DNA of 64,000 bases, from NCBI GenBank assembly GCA_963971405.1, contig OZ020492.1, forward strand, positions 11,768,151-11,832,150. The letters run 5' to 3'. Position 1 is the first letter of the stretch. Each line of letters starts with the position of its first letter. The position numbers were made by a program, and so were the translations under genes. The notes beneath the pieces are model-generated. The model saw nothing but the letters and a program-made list of their open reading frames with translations, ran no database searches and was not told the DNA's origin. Source of the stretch: Psococerastis gibbosa (Eukaryota > Arthropoda > Insecta > Psocodea > Psocidae). This document shows, piece by piece, positions 1 through 12,503 of the stretch.

Positions 1-1256
1 GTCAGACAATAAAGCTCATTGACACGATTTTTTTTTGCTACCACAGACGATTATAGACGTAAATTGTTACATTACTATGTTGCAAAAGTAATGACGTGGA
101 AACAATTATAGTATATAATAACAATAATAATAACAATAAGGAAGATAGAGGGAGTTATGGAATTGTGGGTGATATGGGACTAGGATTAATATAGTGAATC
201 AAGTGTTAGGCAAGGATGTGTATGAGTGGACGTGATATTTGAGCCAATTACAGCAATAGTGACGATAATTGGCTTGTCTTTCCCTTTGTTCTTCTTGGTA
301 ATTGTCTAGATCAAATAGTTGTGCATTGGAATGCTGGTTGGTGTCCTCACTTCAATTTATATAGGCATTCCTATAGATTTTCTCATTGCTGCTTGGCAAA
401 TTAGGCATTTCTTAGAATTTTTTGTCTCTATGTATTCATCTACTAAATACGTCTGTCTGACCCTAAACAGATCTGGCATTCGTTTCATATTAATGAACAG
501 CACATCCTTCAGAATTCAAATCAAACGTATGGAATTGCCTGTTATATGGCAACCCCACAATCCGCATGCCCTAATTGCATATGGATACGACTTCCCTTTT
601 CAGAGAAGCAGTATTCAAGGTCCAAATTGCTATGATGGTCGCCAATCTTCTAAAGAAGTGGCATTAAAAGAAGAAGAAGAAGAAGACATATACTATTGTC
701 CTTAATGTCCTTATATACGGCACCAACTAAAATAAGCTGTTAGTGGTTTAATTAATTAATTAAACTGTTAATAATAAATTAGTTTCGCTAATATTGGTCA
801 ATTTACCATAAATAGCAAGAAAGACATAAAAAATTTCAGAAAGAATTTACTGGAACTGTAGTTTTAGGCCGTATATCAATTTGTTAGAACGACCAAAACG
901 GTTTCCAGTTATTCAGCTTACAAAATTTAACAACATATACTACGTTCGTTTTGCATGGAAATGTTTATATTTTTACGGACATTCTTGTTTCATTTACGTT
1001 TACGTTTTTCCTGTCTGTTTTTCCTGTCCTGTCTGTTTTTCTATTTTATAAGTTAGTTTCGACGGCGAAATTACTTCAAAAATTATATTGTCCGTTTAGT
1101 AATGGACTTGTGAGTTAGGCAGGGCACATTGTAAATACACCTGTAATTTTTTAAAGCATTTCACATATTTTTGGGAATGTTTTTTTACTGCTCTAGAAAG
1201 CCAATAAAAAAAATATTTTTAGATCGTTCCAACTATCCTGTTTATATTATATTACA
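1..1256. other. AT-rich non-genic stretch
   Basis: No gene is recognised. A 128-codon open frame at 319-705 (+) shows no domain, no signal peptide and no splice-site support. It ends in a GAA microsatellite at about 668-688 that produces its Glu run, so it is probably chance. A CTGTCTGTTTTTC-type short tandem repeat sits at about 1003-1041. Confidence 0.6.
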
Positions 1257-1458
1257 AATAAATATATTTTTTTCTATTAGTAAGCCAACCTAGTGGAGAG
1301 TTAGCTAGAAAGCCCTCTCTTACACTCAACTAGGAAGGCCTGGGACCGCCTCCTTTACATGCCCTGCGAAGCATGGCCAGAAAATGTAGTAAGTGTGGGA
1401 CTCGAACCAACAACCTTTCGGGTGAAAGTTGGAGTCTGTACCACTACTCTACATGTCC
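1257..1458 (-). repeat. SINE-A copy (tRNA-Glu-like SINE)
   Basis: This copy is in reverse orientation. The TAAATA-rich tail lies to the left, then the conserved body (AAGCCAACCTAGTGGAG, CCCTCTCTTACACTCAAC), and the tRNA-like head to the right. The head's reverse complement carries an A-box-like TAGAGTAGTGG and a B-box GGTTCGAGTCC. The anticodon loop reads CTTTCAC, as in tRNA-Glu(UUC). The same unit recurs at least fourteen more times in the window. Confidence 0.85.
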
Positions 1459-1764
1459 TAACTTCTACTAGAAGACTTTATACTAAGGAATACGCTTTAT
1501 ACATTAGTACCAGGAGACCGAGCATTGCGCTAAAGTTGAAGAGGCGACTTCCTCGTTATAACCGAAATTAGAAGATCTAGAAAAATCTGAACTCCTTTTT
1601 GTTTATTAAATAAGTAACCCCCAAAAAGTAAAGTAAAAGTACCCAATGGTGTTTTGTATGAAGTATAGTCCTCCACCATGTACATCTCCAATTATACCGT
1701 ATCTTCATAGCTTACGTAGTAATATAAATAAAAAATAACAACCGGTTAGCCAATATCCCCCTGA

Positions 1765-1943
1765 CAAGGCCGTAGCCAAGGAGGGGTTCATGGGGGCTCA
1801 CCCCCCCCCCCCCCCCGAAATGAAATAGTTTGATACTAGATAGAATCGGATTTTGAGAGGAAAAATAAAAACCACTATGTAATATCCAATTAAATTTCTG
1901 AACCCCCCCCCCCCCCCCGAAAAAAATCCTGGCTACAGCCTTG
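1765..1943. mobile_element. hAT-like MITE with poly-C tracts
   Basis: Inverted ends CAAGGCCGTAGCCAAGG and GGCTACAGCCTTG bound about 179 bp. The 7-bp direct repeat CCCCTGA abuts both ends. Two homopolymer C runs (about 16-18 bp) sit inside the ends, and the centre is AT-rich and non-coding. The near-identical element at 40509-40693 has a perfect 8-bp target duplication, which supports hAT-type transposition. Confidence 0.8.
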
Positions 1944-2063
1944 CCCCTGAGGAAATGTTTAATAATTTGAATAACAAATAAATAGTGTCGAATTTAGCAT
2001 CAAACCAGGGGTGACCAAAGTCAAGATACTATGTCCTCTTGGGGTGTGAAAACCATTAACCAA

Positions 2064-2225
2064 GGCGGGTTTCCACATCCGTCAATCGTCAATGAAAAAT
2101 TGAAAAAATGACGTTTTAGCAGACATTAAAAACATACTAAAAATTCTGCTACCACGTCAATTTACGTCATTGTTACGTCATTTTTCAAATTTTCATTGAC
2201 GATTGACGTATGTGGAATACCCGCC
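2064..2225. mobile_element. Foldback MITE (PIF/Harbinger-like)
   Basis: The ends GGCGGGTTTCCACATCC and GTGGAATACCCGCC are complementary. The whole 162 bp folds into an imperfect hairpin through the ATCGTCAATGAAAA / TTTTCATTGACGAT arms. A 3-bp direct repeat CAA flanks both ends, compatible with the 3-bp duplications of PIF/Harbinger elements. It is non-coding. Confidence 0.65.
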
Positions 2226-2231
2226 CAACGC

Positions 2232-2313
2232 TTGAAAAGTAATAAATACTGCACGGCACATTCATGCATTGGTAGATCGCTGTGCCGTCAGTATTCCTTA
2301 CCAATACTTTTCA
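2232..2313. repeat. Short imperfect inverted repeat
   Basis: Arms GAAAAGTAATAAATACTG and CAGTATTccttaccaaTACTTTTC enclose CGGCAC / GTGCCG. The hairpin is about 80 bp with no coding content. Confidence 0.5.
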
Positions 2314-2934
2314 GGCGATAGTGAGACCGGGCCTGAATGAATTCAAAAGACCCAAAACCTTAGCAATGGAATGTGAGCGAGACATCTTGAAATTATGTGT
2401 TGCTACTTTGAGCGCAGTTTACATGTTGAAAATGAATTGATTTAAAATCTGCTTTAGGGCCTTGTTGAAACCTAGACTTCGATTTTAATTTGCAATTCAT
2501 ATTGTTAATTAGCGCCTTTATTTATTTGTTTACATTAATTAATTCGGTTATAAAAATGTCTACGTTATCAAACCAATAGTTAAAGGCAGATAATATGCAA
2601 ATTAAGCAGATAAGTTCATTTAACGCATTATATTTTTTGTATTTTTTCTTGCTTCGTTAAGGCTTAAACTCTACCAACGGTTATCTTTTCAGTTATTGAA
2701 AAGTGTGAGTTTTTATTATTATGGGCCTAATGATTACTCTTACATTACACATACATTACAGTGAATATCAATATATTAACAATTTCTGGTATATGATACA
2801 CCGAATAGAGAGCATTAACAATAAACAATAACGAAAGCATTATTTTGGGGATAAAGAGGGAATTTAAAGAATGGTAGGCTGATAGATCATAATTGGGGAA
2901 GGAATTTAGGCAATGCTATGCAGCCAGTTACTGT

Positions 2935-3158
2935 AAATAAATAAATAAGGACTTTTTTGTTCTGTTACAAAGCCAACCTAGCGACGTTAGGGCTGAAGAG
3001 CCCTCACTTACACTCAAATAGGAAGGCCCGGGAACGCCTGCGTAACTCAGGCTGCGTTACATGCCCTCCGAAGCATGGGCAGAAAATGTAGTAAGTGTGG
3101 ATTCAAACCAACAACCTTTCGGGTGAAAGTCAGAGTCCGTACTACTACTCTACATGTC
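2935..3158 (-). repeat. SINE-A copy
   Basis: A reverse-orientation copy of the tRNA-Glu-like SINE. It has the AAATAAATAAGGAC tail, the conserved body and a slightly mutated B-box (GATTCAAACC on this strand). The tRNA-like head lies at the right end. Confidence 0.85.
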
Positions 3159-3225
3159 GTGACTCTACTTACATTTGGCAATAAATTGTATAGAAATCAG
3201 ACTTGAGTATTGTATTTATCCTTTT

Positions 3226-4074
3226 TGCTTTCCAATTTATACGTAGTATAAGGAAAGCTTTGTGACGGTCGAAATTTTCGATTCCGAGATTTCAACGGAT
3301 ATACACGTTTTAAGGTCCCAGGAACCCAAAAAAGTGGTTTTTACGAAATGTCTGTCTGTCTGTTCGTCGATTTCCGGGCAAATTACTCAGTCGATTTTGA
3401 TGAAATTCGGTATGTAGGTTCACAAAACTCATACCTCGGGACCATGTTTTTTTTATTTTGGGCTAACTCAGTTTGGGGGGCTTTTATTTTCAAAAAACTT
3501 CGAAAAAACGTCTAAAAAAATTATTTCCCAAAAACGGCTCCAACGATTTCTTTTAAATTCACATTTATTGTAGTCGTTACTAATGTTAACAAAATGCGGG
3601 GGTCGCTTGCCCCTTGATAGTTTGCTTCTGGGGGTAAAAAAATAAAAATAACTAAATTTTAATGAAAAATGACTAAAAAATAATTTTTCGGCGAAACCTT
3701 TCTATCGATGATTTCTTCCTTCAGGTATGTTTTAGGTGTTAAATTGAGTAACGAAACCGGACAGGTTGCTTTCCCAAAAAAGTATTTGGTTTTGTACAAA
3801 AAAATGTTTTTTTGAAAAAATGATAGAAAATTCACGCTCAAATGCATTGCGTGCCCTGCCAGTATTGCTGTGTGGTAATGTGTTGGTCTGACCTATCTAG
3901 AATTTACCTCACAACCAGTGACGTCAGGTGAACAACCTTCTCCCCCCCCCCCCCCCCCCCCCGAGATATCGGAAATTTAACCATAGGAAAATTATTTACC
4001 ATGAAATTACTCATTTTCTCTATCTACTAATTTTGATAAATTGGAAAGCATGTTCGAGTAAACTCGGACCGGTT
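3226..4074 (+). mobile_element. Element L, near full-length copy (~825 bp core)
   Basis: An interspersed element whose core ends carry a 15-bp inverted repeat, TGCTTTCCAATTTAT at 3226 and its complement ending at 4050. A conserved flank CGAGTAAACTCG plus GACCGGTT follows to 4074. Landmarks include a GTCTGTCTGTCTG run, GGGCAAATTACTCAG, and a poly-C tract at about 3944-3962. Related copies occur at 8085-9046, 23480-23690, 45413-45690, 53782-54556, 57185-57475 and 59348-60080. No long open frame was found. The transposon class is undetermined. Confidence 0.7.
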
Positions 4075-4145
4075 CTTTTATAACGCTGTACATTTTTGTG
4101 TGATTTGAAAATTCTCTATAAGTCTAATATTATACACATTCCATA

Positions 4146-4300
4146 GCACCAGAACAGTCCAGTCGGTAGAGAATTTGCATTAGAAACGGAAGGCTGAGGT
4201 TCCAGATTCATTATAAAATGAAATATTTTCTACACCTCTGAGTCCACATAACGTAAATAGTTCCATGAGAAAGCTGGTGGGCTTGTTTCTGATCCCCAAT
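4146..4300 (+). repeat. SINE-B copy (second tRNA-like SINE), degraded
   Basis: An A-box-like stretch CCAGTCGGTAGAGAATTTGC is followed by a decayed B-box (GAGGTTCCAGATTC) and the family's A-rich start of the body. Related heads occur at 5087, 19990, 50350 and 51870, among others. Confidence 0.6.
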
Positions 4301-4796
4301 AGAGCCGTAGTCAACCATGAAGCATTATATATATATGCCAAATGTTTTTAGCAGCCATTTCCTTAATTTAATTAATCTTGTTAAATGGACTCTTCTACAA
4401 TGTTGTAATTTCTTTAAAAGTTTGAAACTTTATTCTAATTTTAATTTAATTTAACCTTTAATCGCACTAAAGAAATTGATATTACACCGTTTTATCTTTC
4501 TGTAAATGGTTTTGCTTGAAATTAAAAATTTCCACTTAATAATTGAAGAAGACTAAATAGGAACAGGAGACCCCATAAAAAAAGGTTTGAAATGTGTGGT
4601 TTATTGATCCGCAGCTCCCCTAAAGACAGGTTTCCCCTCCGAGTCTCCCCAAACCCCCTCTTTGTCCCTACTTCCCCTTCTTGCGTGGCTCCTCCCCATT
4701 ACAAAAATGTGCTGTGTTACGCTCAGAGCTTTCCTAATTACTTATTTTTCCTTTCCACCTGATTCAACATTGCTATTATAGATATAAACACCATAT

Positions 4797-5058
4797 TATG
4801 TACATAATAATGTCCCGAAAGACGTTTTTATGGACCTAGATCTACTTATAGGGGTCCATTGGTCCCTTGTCCAACGACCCCATGGATTCCGGAAATTATT
4901 TATTTTGTTTCCGAAAAATTTTTGGCCAATGGCAAACTGGTATACCTTCTCAATGTAAACCTACACCGGCCACAAGTGATAATTGACAAGCTGTGACAAG
5001 CTTACCATTGGCGCAGCATGACTTAACATAACCAAGTACAGAAACGAGTCACCATATT
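4797..5058 (+). repeat. Interspersed repeat R4
   Basis: This unit reads (in fragments) GGTCCCTTGTCCAACGACC, TTTTTGGCCAATGGCAAAC, CCTACACCGGCCACAAG and ends near CAAGTACAGAAACGAGTC. Similar units are at 7716, 12504, 33560, 37925, 42990 and 56330. It has no recognised coding capacity or class. Confidence 0.65.
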
Positions 5059-5086
5059 ATGGATGATGCTGCTATCTTCAAGCATG

Positions 5087-5215
5087 GTTGCTCGGAATAG
5101 TCTAATTGGTAGAGAACTTAACGAGGACCAGGTAGGTCGAGGTTCGAGACATAAAAGGAACAATTCCCACTCCCCTGGGTCCATCCGACCCTAATTGGTT
5201 TCGGAGACATAGGTC
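5087..5215 (+). repeat. SINE-B copy
   Basis: An A-box-like TCTAATTGGTAGAGAACTTA and B-box-like GGTCGAGGTTCGAGAC precede a short AT-rich junction and the SINE-B body. It ends just before the LINE fragment. Confidence 0.6.
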
Positions 5216-5284
5216 GTGACAGATTTTGTGTTCCCGTTTCCATCAAATTTGTCATTCCTTCCATTCTTACAGTTTCTTCCCTGT

Positions 5285-6262
5285 TCTTATTTAGTCGGTA
5301 GGAAGCAGCGGGTGGTCAGCACCGAGGGGCAAAAATCTGAGTGGGTCAATTTGGAAAGATCTGTACCCGCCGGCAGCATTTTGGCTCCACTTCTATTTGC
5401 GTTACACATTCAAGACATAAATGAGGTTATGCAACGTGACACCTCATACCATTGCTATGCAGACGACATTCAGGTTTATAAGCAGACGCAGAAACGAGAA
5501 CTGCAGAAAACAGTAACAGAAATGACTCGGCAACTTACCAAAATAAACGAATGGGCAGTTTCTTGTGGCCTCCAAATAAACCCAAAAAAGACGCAACTCA
5601 AGGCAATAATAGGTACAAAAAAGCAACTGGCCGGTGTAGATCCTTCCTCGGGAGCTCAGGTGAGCGTTGGAGGGGTTAAGTTAACCTATTCCAAAGTAGT
5701 CAAAAATCTAGGGCTCATGTTCGATGAAAACCTGTCTTGGGACGCAGACATAAATTTAACAAGAAAAATAGTATATGGGTGTATCCACTCATTATATAAA
5801 ATGAAAAAAATTTCTATCAGAGAGAACAAAGGCGATATTGGTGCGATCTCTGATACTGCTGCATTTACTGTGATGTCGAATTAAATATGGCTGGCTATAT
5901 CAATCCAATAAACCCCAAATATCTCTGAATATGTGTCTAAGGTACAGAATACAAGAGAAAAAAATAAATTATCATTTCCAATCCATACATCCCAGGCCTT
6001 ATCTTCTTCCAATAGGTGCAGGCGGTGAGGCTTTGGAACTCCCTACCGGATCCATTCAGAAATGAAAAAAGTTTGAATAAGTATAAGAGGGCCTGTCACG
6101 ATTATTTAATGAGTATGTATGTTGTATAAATAGTGTGGAAATGGTCGCTTTTAGTTTTTATTTTAAGTTTTAGTATTTAAGTTAACATTATGGGTTGATT
6201 GTAAGAGTGGGCCGAAAGGCCCAAAATTCGCCCATATGGACAATAGAGACAATTTTTTTTCT
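5285..6262 (+). pseudogene. Non-LTR retrotransposon (LINE) 3' fragment, broken reverse transcriptase
   Basis: The open frame 5216-5884 contains reverse transcriptase palm motifs. SVPAGSILAPLLFALHIQD corresponds to the usual GVPQGSILGPLLF block, and YADDIQVY is the catalytic YxDD motif, about 80 residues into the frame. INEWAVSCGLQINPKKTQ and VKNLGLMFDENLSW follow, as in the thumb of Jockey/CR1-type elements. After a stop and apparent deletion near 5882-6010, a C-terminal block resumes (AVRLWNSLPDPFR at about 6020), ending at a TAA near 6126. The 3' tail, GGGCCGAAAGGCCC then AATAGAGACAATTT with a CTTT repeat, recurs at 12822 and 55940. The 5' part is absent, so it is a dead, truncated copy. 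Confidence 0.85.
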
Positions 6263-6775
6263 TTCTTTCTTTGTAGACACCAACTACAAAATTAATTAAT
6301 TAGTATTAATTTTTATAATTAATTAGCTAAAATAGGTCACAGTAGGCCCTTTGAGCAGCATATTGATATCCGTCGATTTAGTTTATTATTACAGCACTAT
6401 CAGCACTATTAGTTGACATCGGTCCATTTAGTTAAGCCGGTTAGCTTTGTTAACCGCACTATGTATGGAACCTTGCTGTTCTTTATTGTGGCGATCTAGA
6501 AAGAAATTTTTTTTATTTTCCATGTTGGCAAATTTTGGGGCTTACAATTAACCCAATAGGGAAACGCCTGTTCAAACACACACCTTATTTTCCCGGTAGA
6601 TCGCCGCGAACAGGATATGTGCAATATGTACCTCTAATAGTGTTTTTATGCAACATTCAATGTACTATCCAGCGTGTTATCTTCTATTAAAATACCTCAC
6701 CGACTTGCAAGGTTTGACAGCGAGGGTTTAGTTACTGGCCAGAACTGTGTTTTTTACGTGTTTAAATACCAGAAT
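6263..6775. other. Non-genic AT-rich stretch
   Basis: No gene, clear repeat family or RNA is recognised here. Confidence 0.5.
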
Positions 6776-6973
6776 ATAAATAAATAAATAAATATTGACT
6801 TTTTTGTTCTATTACTAACCAACCTAGCGGAGTTGAGGCTTAAAGCCCTCTCTTACACTCAACTAGGAACGCCCGGGACCACCAGCTTTACATGCCCTCC
6901 GAATCATGGCCAGAAAATGTAGCAAGTATGGGACTCGACCCAACAACCATTCGGGTGAAAATGGGAGTCTGCT
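6776..6973 (-). repeat. SINE-A copy
   Basis: A reverse-orientation copy with a (TAAA)n tail. The body is conserved and the tRNA-like head is cut at CGGGTGAAAATGGGAGTCTG, where it abuts a SINE-C fragment. Confidence 0.85.
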
Positions 6974-7150
6974 TTCAGTATTTCTGCTATAAGCAACCCT
7001 GTTAGCCTGTGAGTCTGTTATACTCTGGTATAGCCTCTGCGCGTAGTCATGTCCCACCATGTTCCCCTGCCAACGCTGTGCATACTACCAAGTTTGCCGC
7101 AGTTTGAAACATGCTCTCATGGATTGAACATGGTAAGGCCGTTGGCCGTT
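6974..7150 (+). repeat. Interspersed repeat SINE-C, partial
   Basis: Shared blocks are TTTCAGTATTTCTGC, CTGCGCGTAGTCATGTCCC and AGTTTGCCGCAGTTTGAAAC. Fuller copies are at 20968-21325 and 24025-24397. It is non-coding. Confidence 0.7.
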
Positions 7151-7284
7151 TCTGTTTGCGATTGCTAGACAAGGAAATGAATAGAAACAAGTTATTTAAC
7201 TTTGTACTTGAATTAAAATCTATTAAACACGACCGGTCTCGGAAACTATTCAATCATCGGTTATAGAAACAAAAGGTATAACGG

Positions 7285-7705
7285 ATATTATACCCTGAAG
7301 AGAGGGGGCCCGGGGGTCTCCCCCCGAGAAAAAAATTGATAAATAGGTCCAAATTAGTGAGGTTTTACGCATTTTGCAATCAGTACAGTTGAAATTTTAC
7401 CGACGAATAAACCTACCACTGAGGGGGGCCTCACTCGAAGAAAAGTTTGAAAAAATAGGTCTGAAATATTGGGATTTTAAGCATTTTAGGTAATATATTT
7501 TTGTGAAAGTACTTGGTAAATTTGTTGATTTTTCTTTTATGATGCCTTTCATGTAAAATAAGCATACCAAGAATTAATTTCCCTGTCGTTATTGTTGATA
7601 CAATGCCTTTCGCCACCATAACGTCTTTGTCACCAGAACTCTCCTTTTTTTTTTACATTTCGGGGGGGGGGGGGCTTCAGCCCCCAAAGCCCCCTCCCTG
7701 GCTAC
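7285..7705. repeat. Degraded relative of the 14682-15070 hAT-like element, plus poly-G tract
   Basis: Blocks such as CATAACGTCTTTGTCACCAG, AAGCATACCAAGAATTAATT and ATTTTTGTGAAAGTACTT match the reverse complement of the element at 14682-15070. A G run lies at about 7662-7675. Exact ends were not located. Confidence 0.6.
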
Positions 7706-7715
7706 GTGCATGGTA

Positions 7716-7850
7716 GCCGGTGTAGGTTGACATCGAAGAAGTTTGTCAATGGCCCAAAATTATGGCAACAATATAAAAAATGTCTGAAGTCTATGGGATA
7801 GTTGGTATTGGAGAAGCGACCAATGAGCCACTCACAATAAGTAGGCCTCG
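7716..7850 (-). repeat. R4 fragment, reverse orientation
   Basis: GCCGGTGTAGGTTGACATCG and CCAATGAGCC match the complement of the R4 repeat. Confidence 0.6.
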
Positions 7851-8084
7851 GTTCTAAGAAACGTACTTTAGAACATTATTATTATTATTATAAATTTTTT
7901 GCCGCCACCCCACTCGTAGATATTGTCTCAATATCAATACCGATTTGGTATAAACAGTATGACATAGTTTTTAATTCGTGAGCCTGACAAAAAAAGGAGA
8001 AAAACTCTCTTTCATTTGCCTATTGTCAGCAACTCTCGAGCCAATGTATATTTTATTTTTTTCGCACTATTTATTTCCTACAGA

Positions 8085-9046
8085 GATATACGTTAGTATA
8101 AGAAAAGGTTTGTGATGGTAGAAATTTTTCATTTTGAGATTTCAACGGATTTAAACGTTCTGAGGTCCCAGAATCCGATAGTGGTTTTTACCAAATGTCT
8201 GTTTGCCGAATCGTGGGCTAACTAGGCCTCATCGGTGGATTTTGATGAAATGAGACAATTATTTCACTTATCCCTCGGGGACCTTCTATTTATATTTTGG
8301 GCTAACTCAATGTAAGATTGTTTACACTCCAAAAACTACGATAAAAAAAGTATAAAAAAATGTTTCACAAAAACGGCTGCAAGGATATTTTTAAATTCAC
8401 CCATAGTCGTTTTTAGTGTCAACAAAACTCAATTGATCACTTGCTCCTTGATAGTTTTGTTCTAGTGGCAAAAATATTAATAAAAAACTCAATTTTCAGG
8501 AACTATGACTACAAAATCATTTTTTTCTGAAGAACCTTTTTATTGTTGCTTTCTAACATCAGGTATGTTGTAGGCTTTAAGCCTTTCAATAGAGTAAAAT
8601 ACCGAACAGGTTATTTTCCCAAGCATAGTTTCGGTTTTGAATAAAAAATATTTTTTTGTTCTGTTTTGTTACTCTATTCAGAACCTAAAACATACCTGAA
8701 GTTAAAAACATCGATAGAATGTTTCTCAGAAAAATTGTTATTTTTAGTAGGCTAATTTTTCACTTAATTGATCCTTTTATATTTTTTTACGTCCTGAACG
8801 GGGGACCCCCTATCAAGGGGGATGCGACCTAGTTGGTTTTTCATCAAATTCTATCGAGTTGTTTGGCCCCAAATCGAGACAGACCGATAAACAAAGAAAC
8901 CGAAAGAAAAACAGACCGACAGATTTTCGTACAATTTCGTAAAAAAAAAACATTTTTTGGGTACCTAGTACCTCATAACGTGTAAATCCGTTGCAATCTC
9001 GGAATCGATCATTTCGACCATCACAAAGCTTTCCTTATACTAGCGT
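8085..9046. mobile_element. Two Element L copies in head-to-head inversion
   Basis: The first half (about 8085-8650) reads as Element L in forward orientation, starting at TATACGTTAGTATAAG. The second half (about 8660-9046) is its reverse complement, ending in ATCACAAAGCTTTCCTTATA. Together they form an imperfect palindrome of about 960 bp, with a centre near the ATTCAGAACC region. The halves are diverged, and no open frame spans them. Confidence 0.7.
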
Positions 9047-9109
9047 ACAATATACTATAAATAGAAAAGCTAAAACCCACCTAGAGAGGGTCTACCACTT
9101 TACCGTATA

Positions 9110-9318
9110 ACCCTGAAGGCTGAGGACTGCTAGAGGTTCCGCACAGCCCTATTTGGGATTCTATGGTCAACATGACCGGCTACCGCGTTTTTTAATATTT
9201 TAATGTGTTGCCATTAGGGTTGAGGGGACCCAGGGCCGGTAGAAAAAGTTTTCTAATTATATTTAGTTTCGAACCTCAACCTTCCGTTTGATAGTGCAAT
9301 CCTCAATAAACTGGACTT
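9110..9318 (-). repeat. SINE-B copy, reverse orientation, degraded
   Basis: TTTCGAACCTCAACCTTCCG is the complement of the SINE-B B-box region, and the A-box counterpart lies near 9290-9315. The body lies to the left. Confidence 0.5.
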
Positions 9319-9330
9319 TTTCATTGCACA

Positions 9331-10779
<1,449 letters not shown>

Positions 10780-11160
10780 ATTTACCGACATTGATATAGA
10801 ATTTAACCATTTTTTATGCTTCTTAATACCAGAATGACGCGCCAGCAAAGGAATAATCATTCATGATATGTAATTTATTAAATGATCCCTAAATATCTGT
10901 AACACAGTATGTTATATATAATGCATGCAGACATCTGCAGATTTTAACCATGATTTTTCACAAAGCTCATGCCGAACAAACAAATCAGAATTTGCCATGC
11001 AATTTTTCTAACGGTTTTTTCAAAGCCCCTGTCTCTAAAACGACCCGATATGCCTCAATTCTCAGGCAGAAAAAAATTGTCCATATATTATATATCAGGC
11101 CTACATTTCCACTGATTTATATTACTAACGTTTTTTTTTAAATCTAGGAATTTAATAAAT
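10780..11160 (+). other. Probable 3' UTR of the KLF gene
   Basis: AT-rich non-coding sequence after the TAG stop. An AATAAA polyadenylation signal lies at 11154-11159. The small open frame at 10950-11141 shows nothing recognisable. A TA microsatellite follows at about 11176-11191. Confidence 0.5.
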
Positions 11161-11660
11161 ATACCTATATAACATATATATATATATATATTCCTTTGCT
11201 GCTTTCAGATGACTGAAACTGCATTTTTACCTCTATAATGTAAATGTAAACGCGTGTAGTTACCACGGATTTAGTTAATTATATAAATTGACCTGAGTAA
11301 TTATTTTTTATGCGCAAAACGAAACATAAGTTAGTGTTGCATGCGAGATAGTTCTTTCTTCGGCTCGTCTTGGGCCATTGTTACAAGTCTTAACTTGAAA
11401 TTTTACAGGGCGTCCCTAGTTTATCAAAGTAGCTCGACTTGACTCGACTCACTATGTACGGGACGAAAACGGTCGTCCCATGCTTTACTCCAATTAGGAT
11501 TTCGGGTTATTCTTAATTCTTTAGTTCTAAAAAATAAAAAATTATACACCAGGTCAGTTACACCTTTAAAAAGCGCATTGAAAAACCTCCGTAGGTGAAT
11601 AAATTCTGAGGGAGTTAGGACAGGCTGTTTATATTAGATCAGCGTAATTTAGTTTAGATA

Positions 11661-11895
11661 GGCCGGCCGCCATACCAAGTTGAATCCAGCGGTCCAGAGC
11701 AGGTTCAAAGCTGCAGATAACTTGGTCGTGTGCACAGTGCCGGTAGGGAAACATGGTAGGACTTGTCACCTCCGAACTAATCGTGTGACTTCACTGTGTT
11801 TCCCAAGTAGTTTGGAATCCACTATAATCAGGCGGTCTCCTGTCCTATGGGCCCACACCGTGGCCTGGGACTGTGTCCAACTATACTACTACTAG
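11661..11895 (-). repeat. SINE-C copy
   Basis: Blocks ACCAAGTTGAATCCAGC, GGAATCCACTATAATCAGG and GGGCCCACACCGTGG are the complement of the copy at 36487-36709. Confidence 0.75.
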
Positions 11896-12095
11896 TTTAG
11901 ATAAAAAGAATTAAAGAAGTGATTTGTTCTTACTTGTAATCTATTTAGGCGCGGGACTAAGTAGATTAATATCTGTTTAGTTGCACTTTAACTTTCAAAA
12001 ATATCTGTCAAACCTCTAAGCCCTCTGAACCCCCCCCCCCCCCTGAGATGGAATTTAATGACGTCATTGCTGCAAATTAGCATAAACATCCCTTA

Positions 12096-12479
12096 GACGC
12101 CCATTCCACCGACCGGCTAGGGCTATTTACAAAAACGGTGACGTGGTAGCATACATTCAAGACGTAGGTGGCGTTTCCACCGACCTCGTATTGCAGAATG
12201 CAAATGACATTGACGGAAATTAGAATTTTTCTTTTTATAGAAATCTATTAAAATGTTTGTACTTAACATATCCCATGACGCCATTTTTTAATTTTAGTTT
12301 GTTTGTTTGTGATTTTACTGTATGATCATTGATCAATTTTAACTATGGCATAGAGGAAAATAAACATTTCCGTCAATTCTGCAATGCGAGGTCGGTGGAA
12401 ACCCCGCTTATGTCTTGAATGTCTGCTACCACGTCACCGTTTTTGTAAATAGCCCTAGCCGGTCGGTGGAATGGGCGCC
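12096..12479. mobile_element. Foldback MITE, PIF/Harbinger-like, TTA duplication
   Basis: This 384-bp element has long arms. CCCATTCCACCGACCGGC, CAAAAACGGTGACGTGGTAG and TTTCCACCGACCTCG near the left end are mirrored as complements at the right end. TTA flanks both ends (12093-12095 and 12480-12482), the target duplication typical of PIF/Harbinger elements. The AT-rich loop holds ATGATCATTGATCAATTTT. A sister copy is at 43231-43595. Confidence 0.8.
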
Positions 12480-12503
12480 TTATTTTTATTTTATTTTACA
12501 ATA

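Noticed and set aside
319-705. 128-codon open frame read as a gene
   Set aside because: No domain, no splice or promoter support, and its end is a GAA microsatellite.
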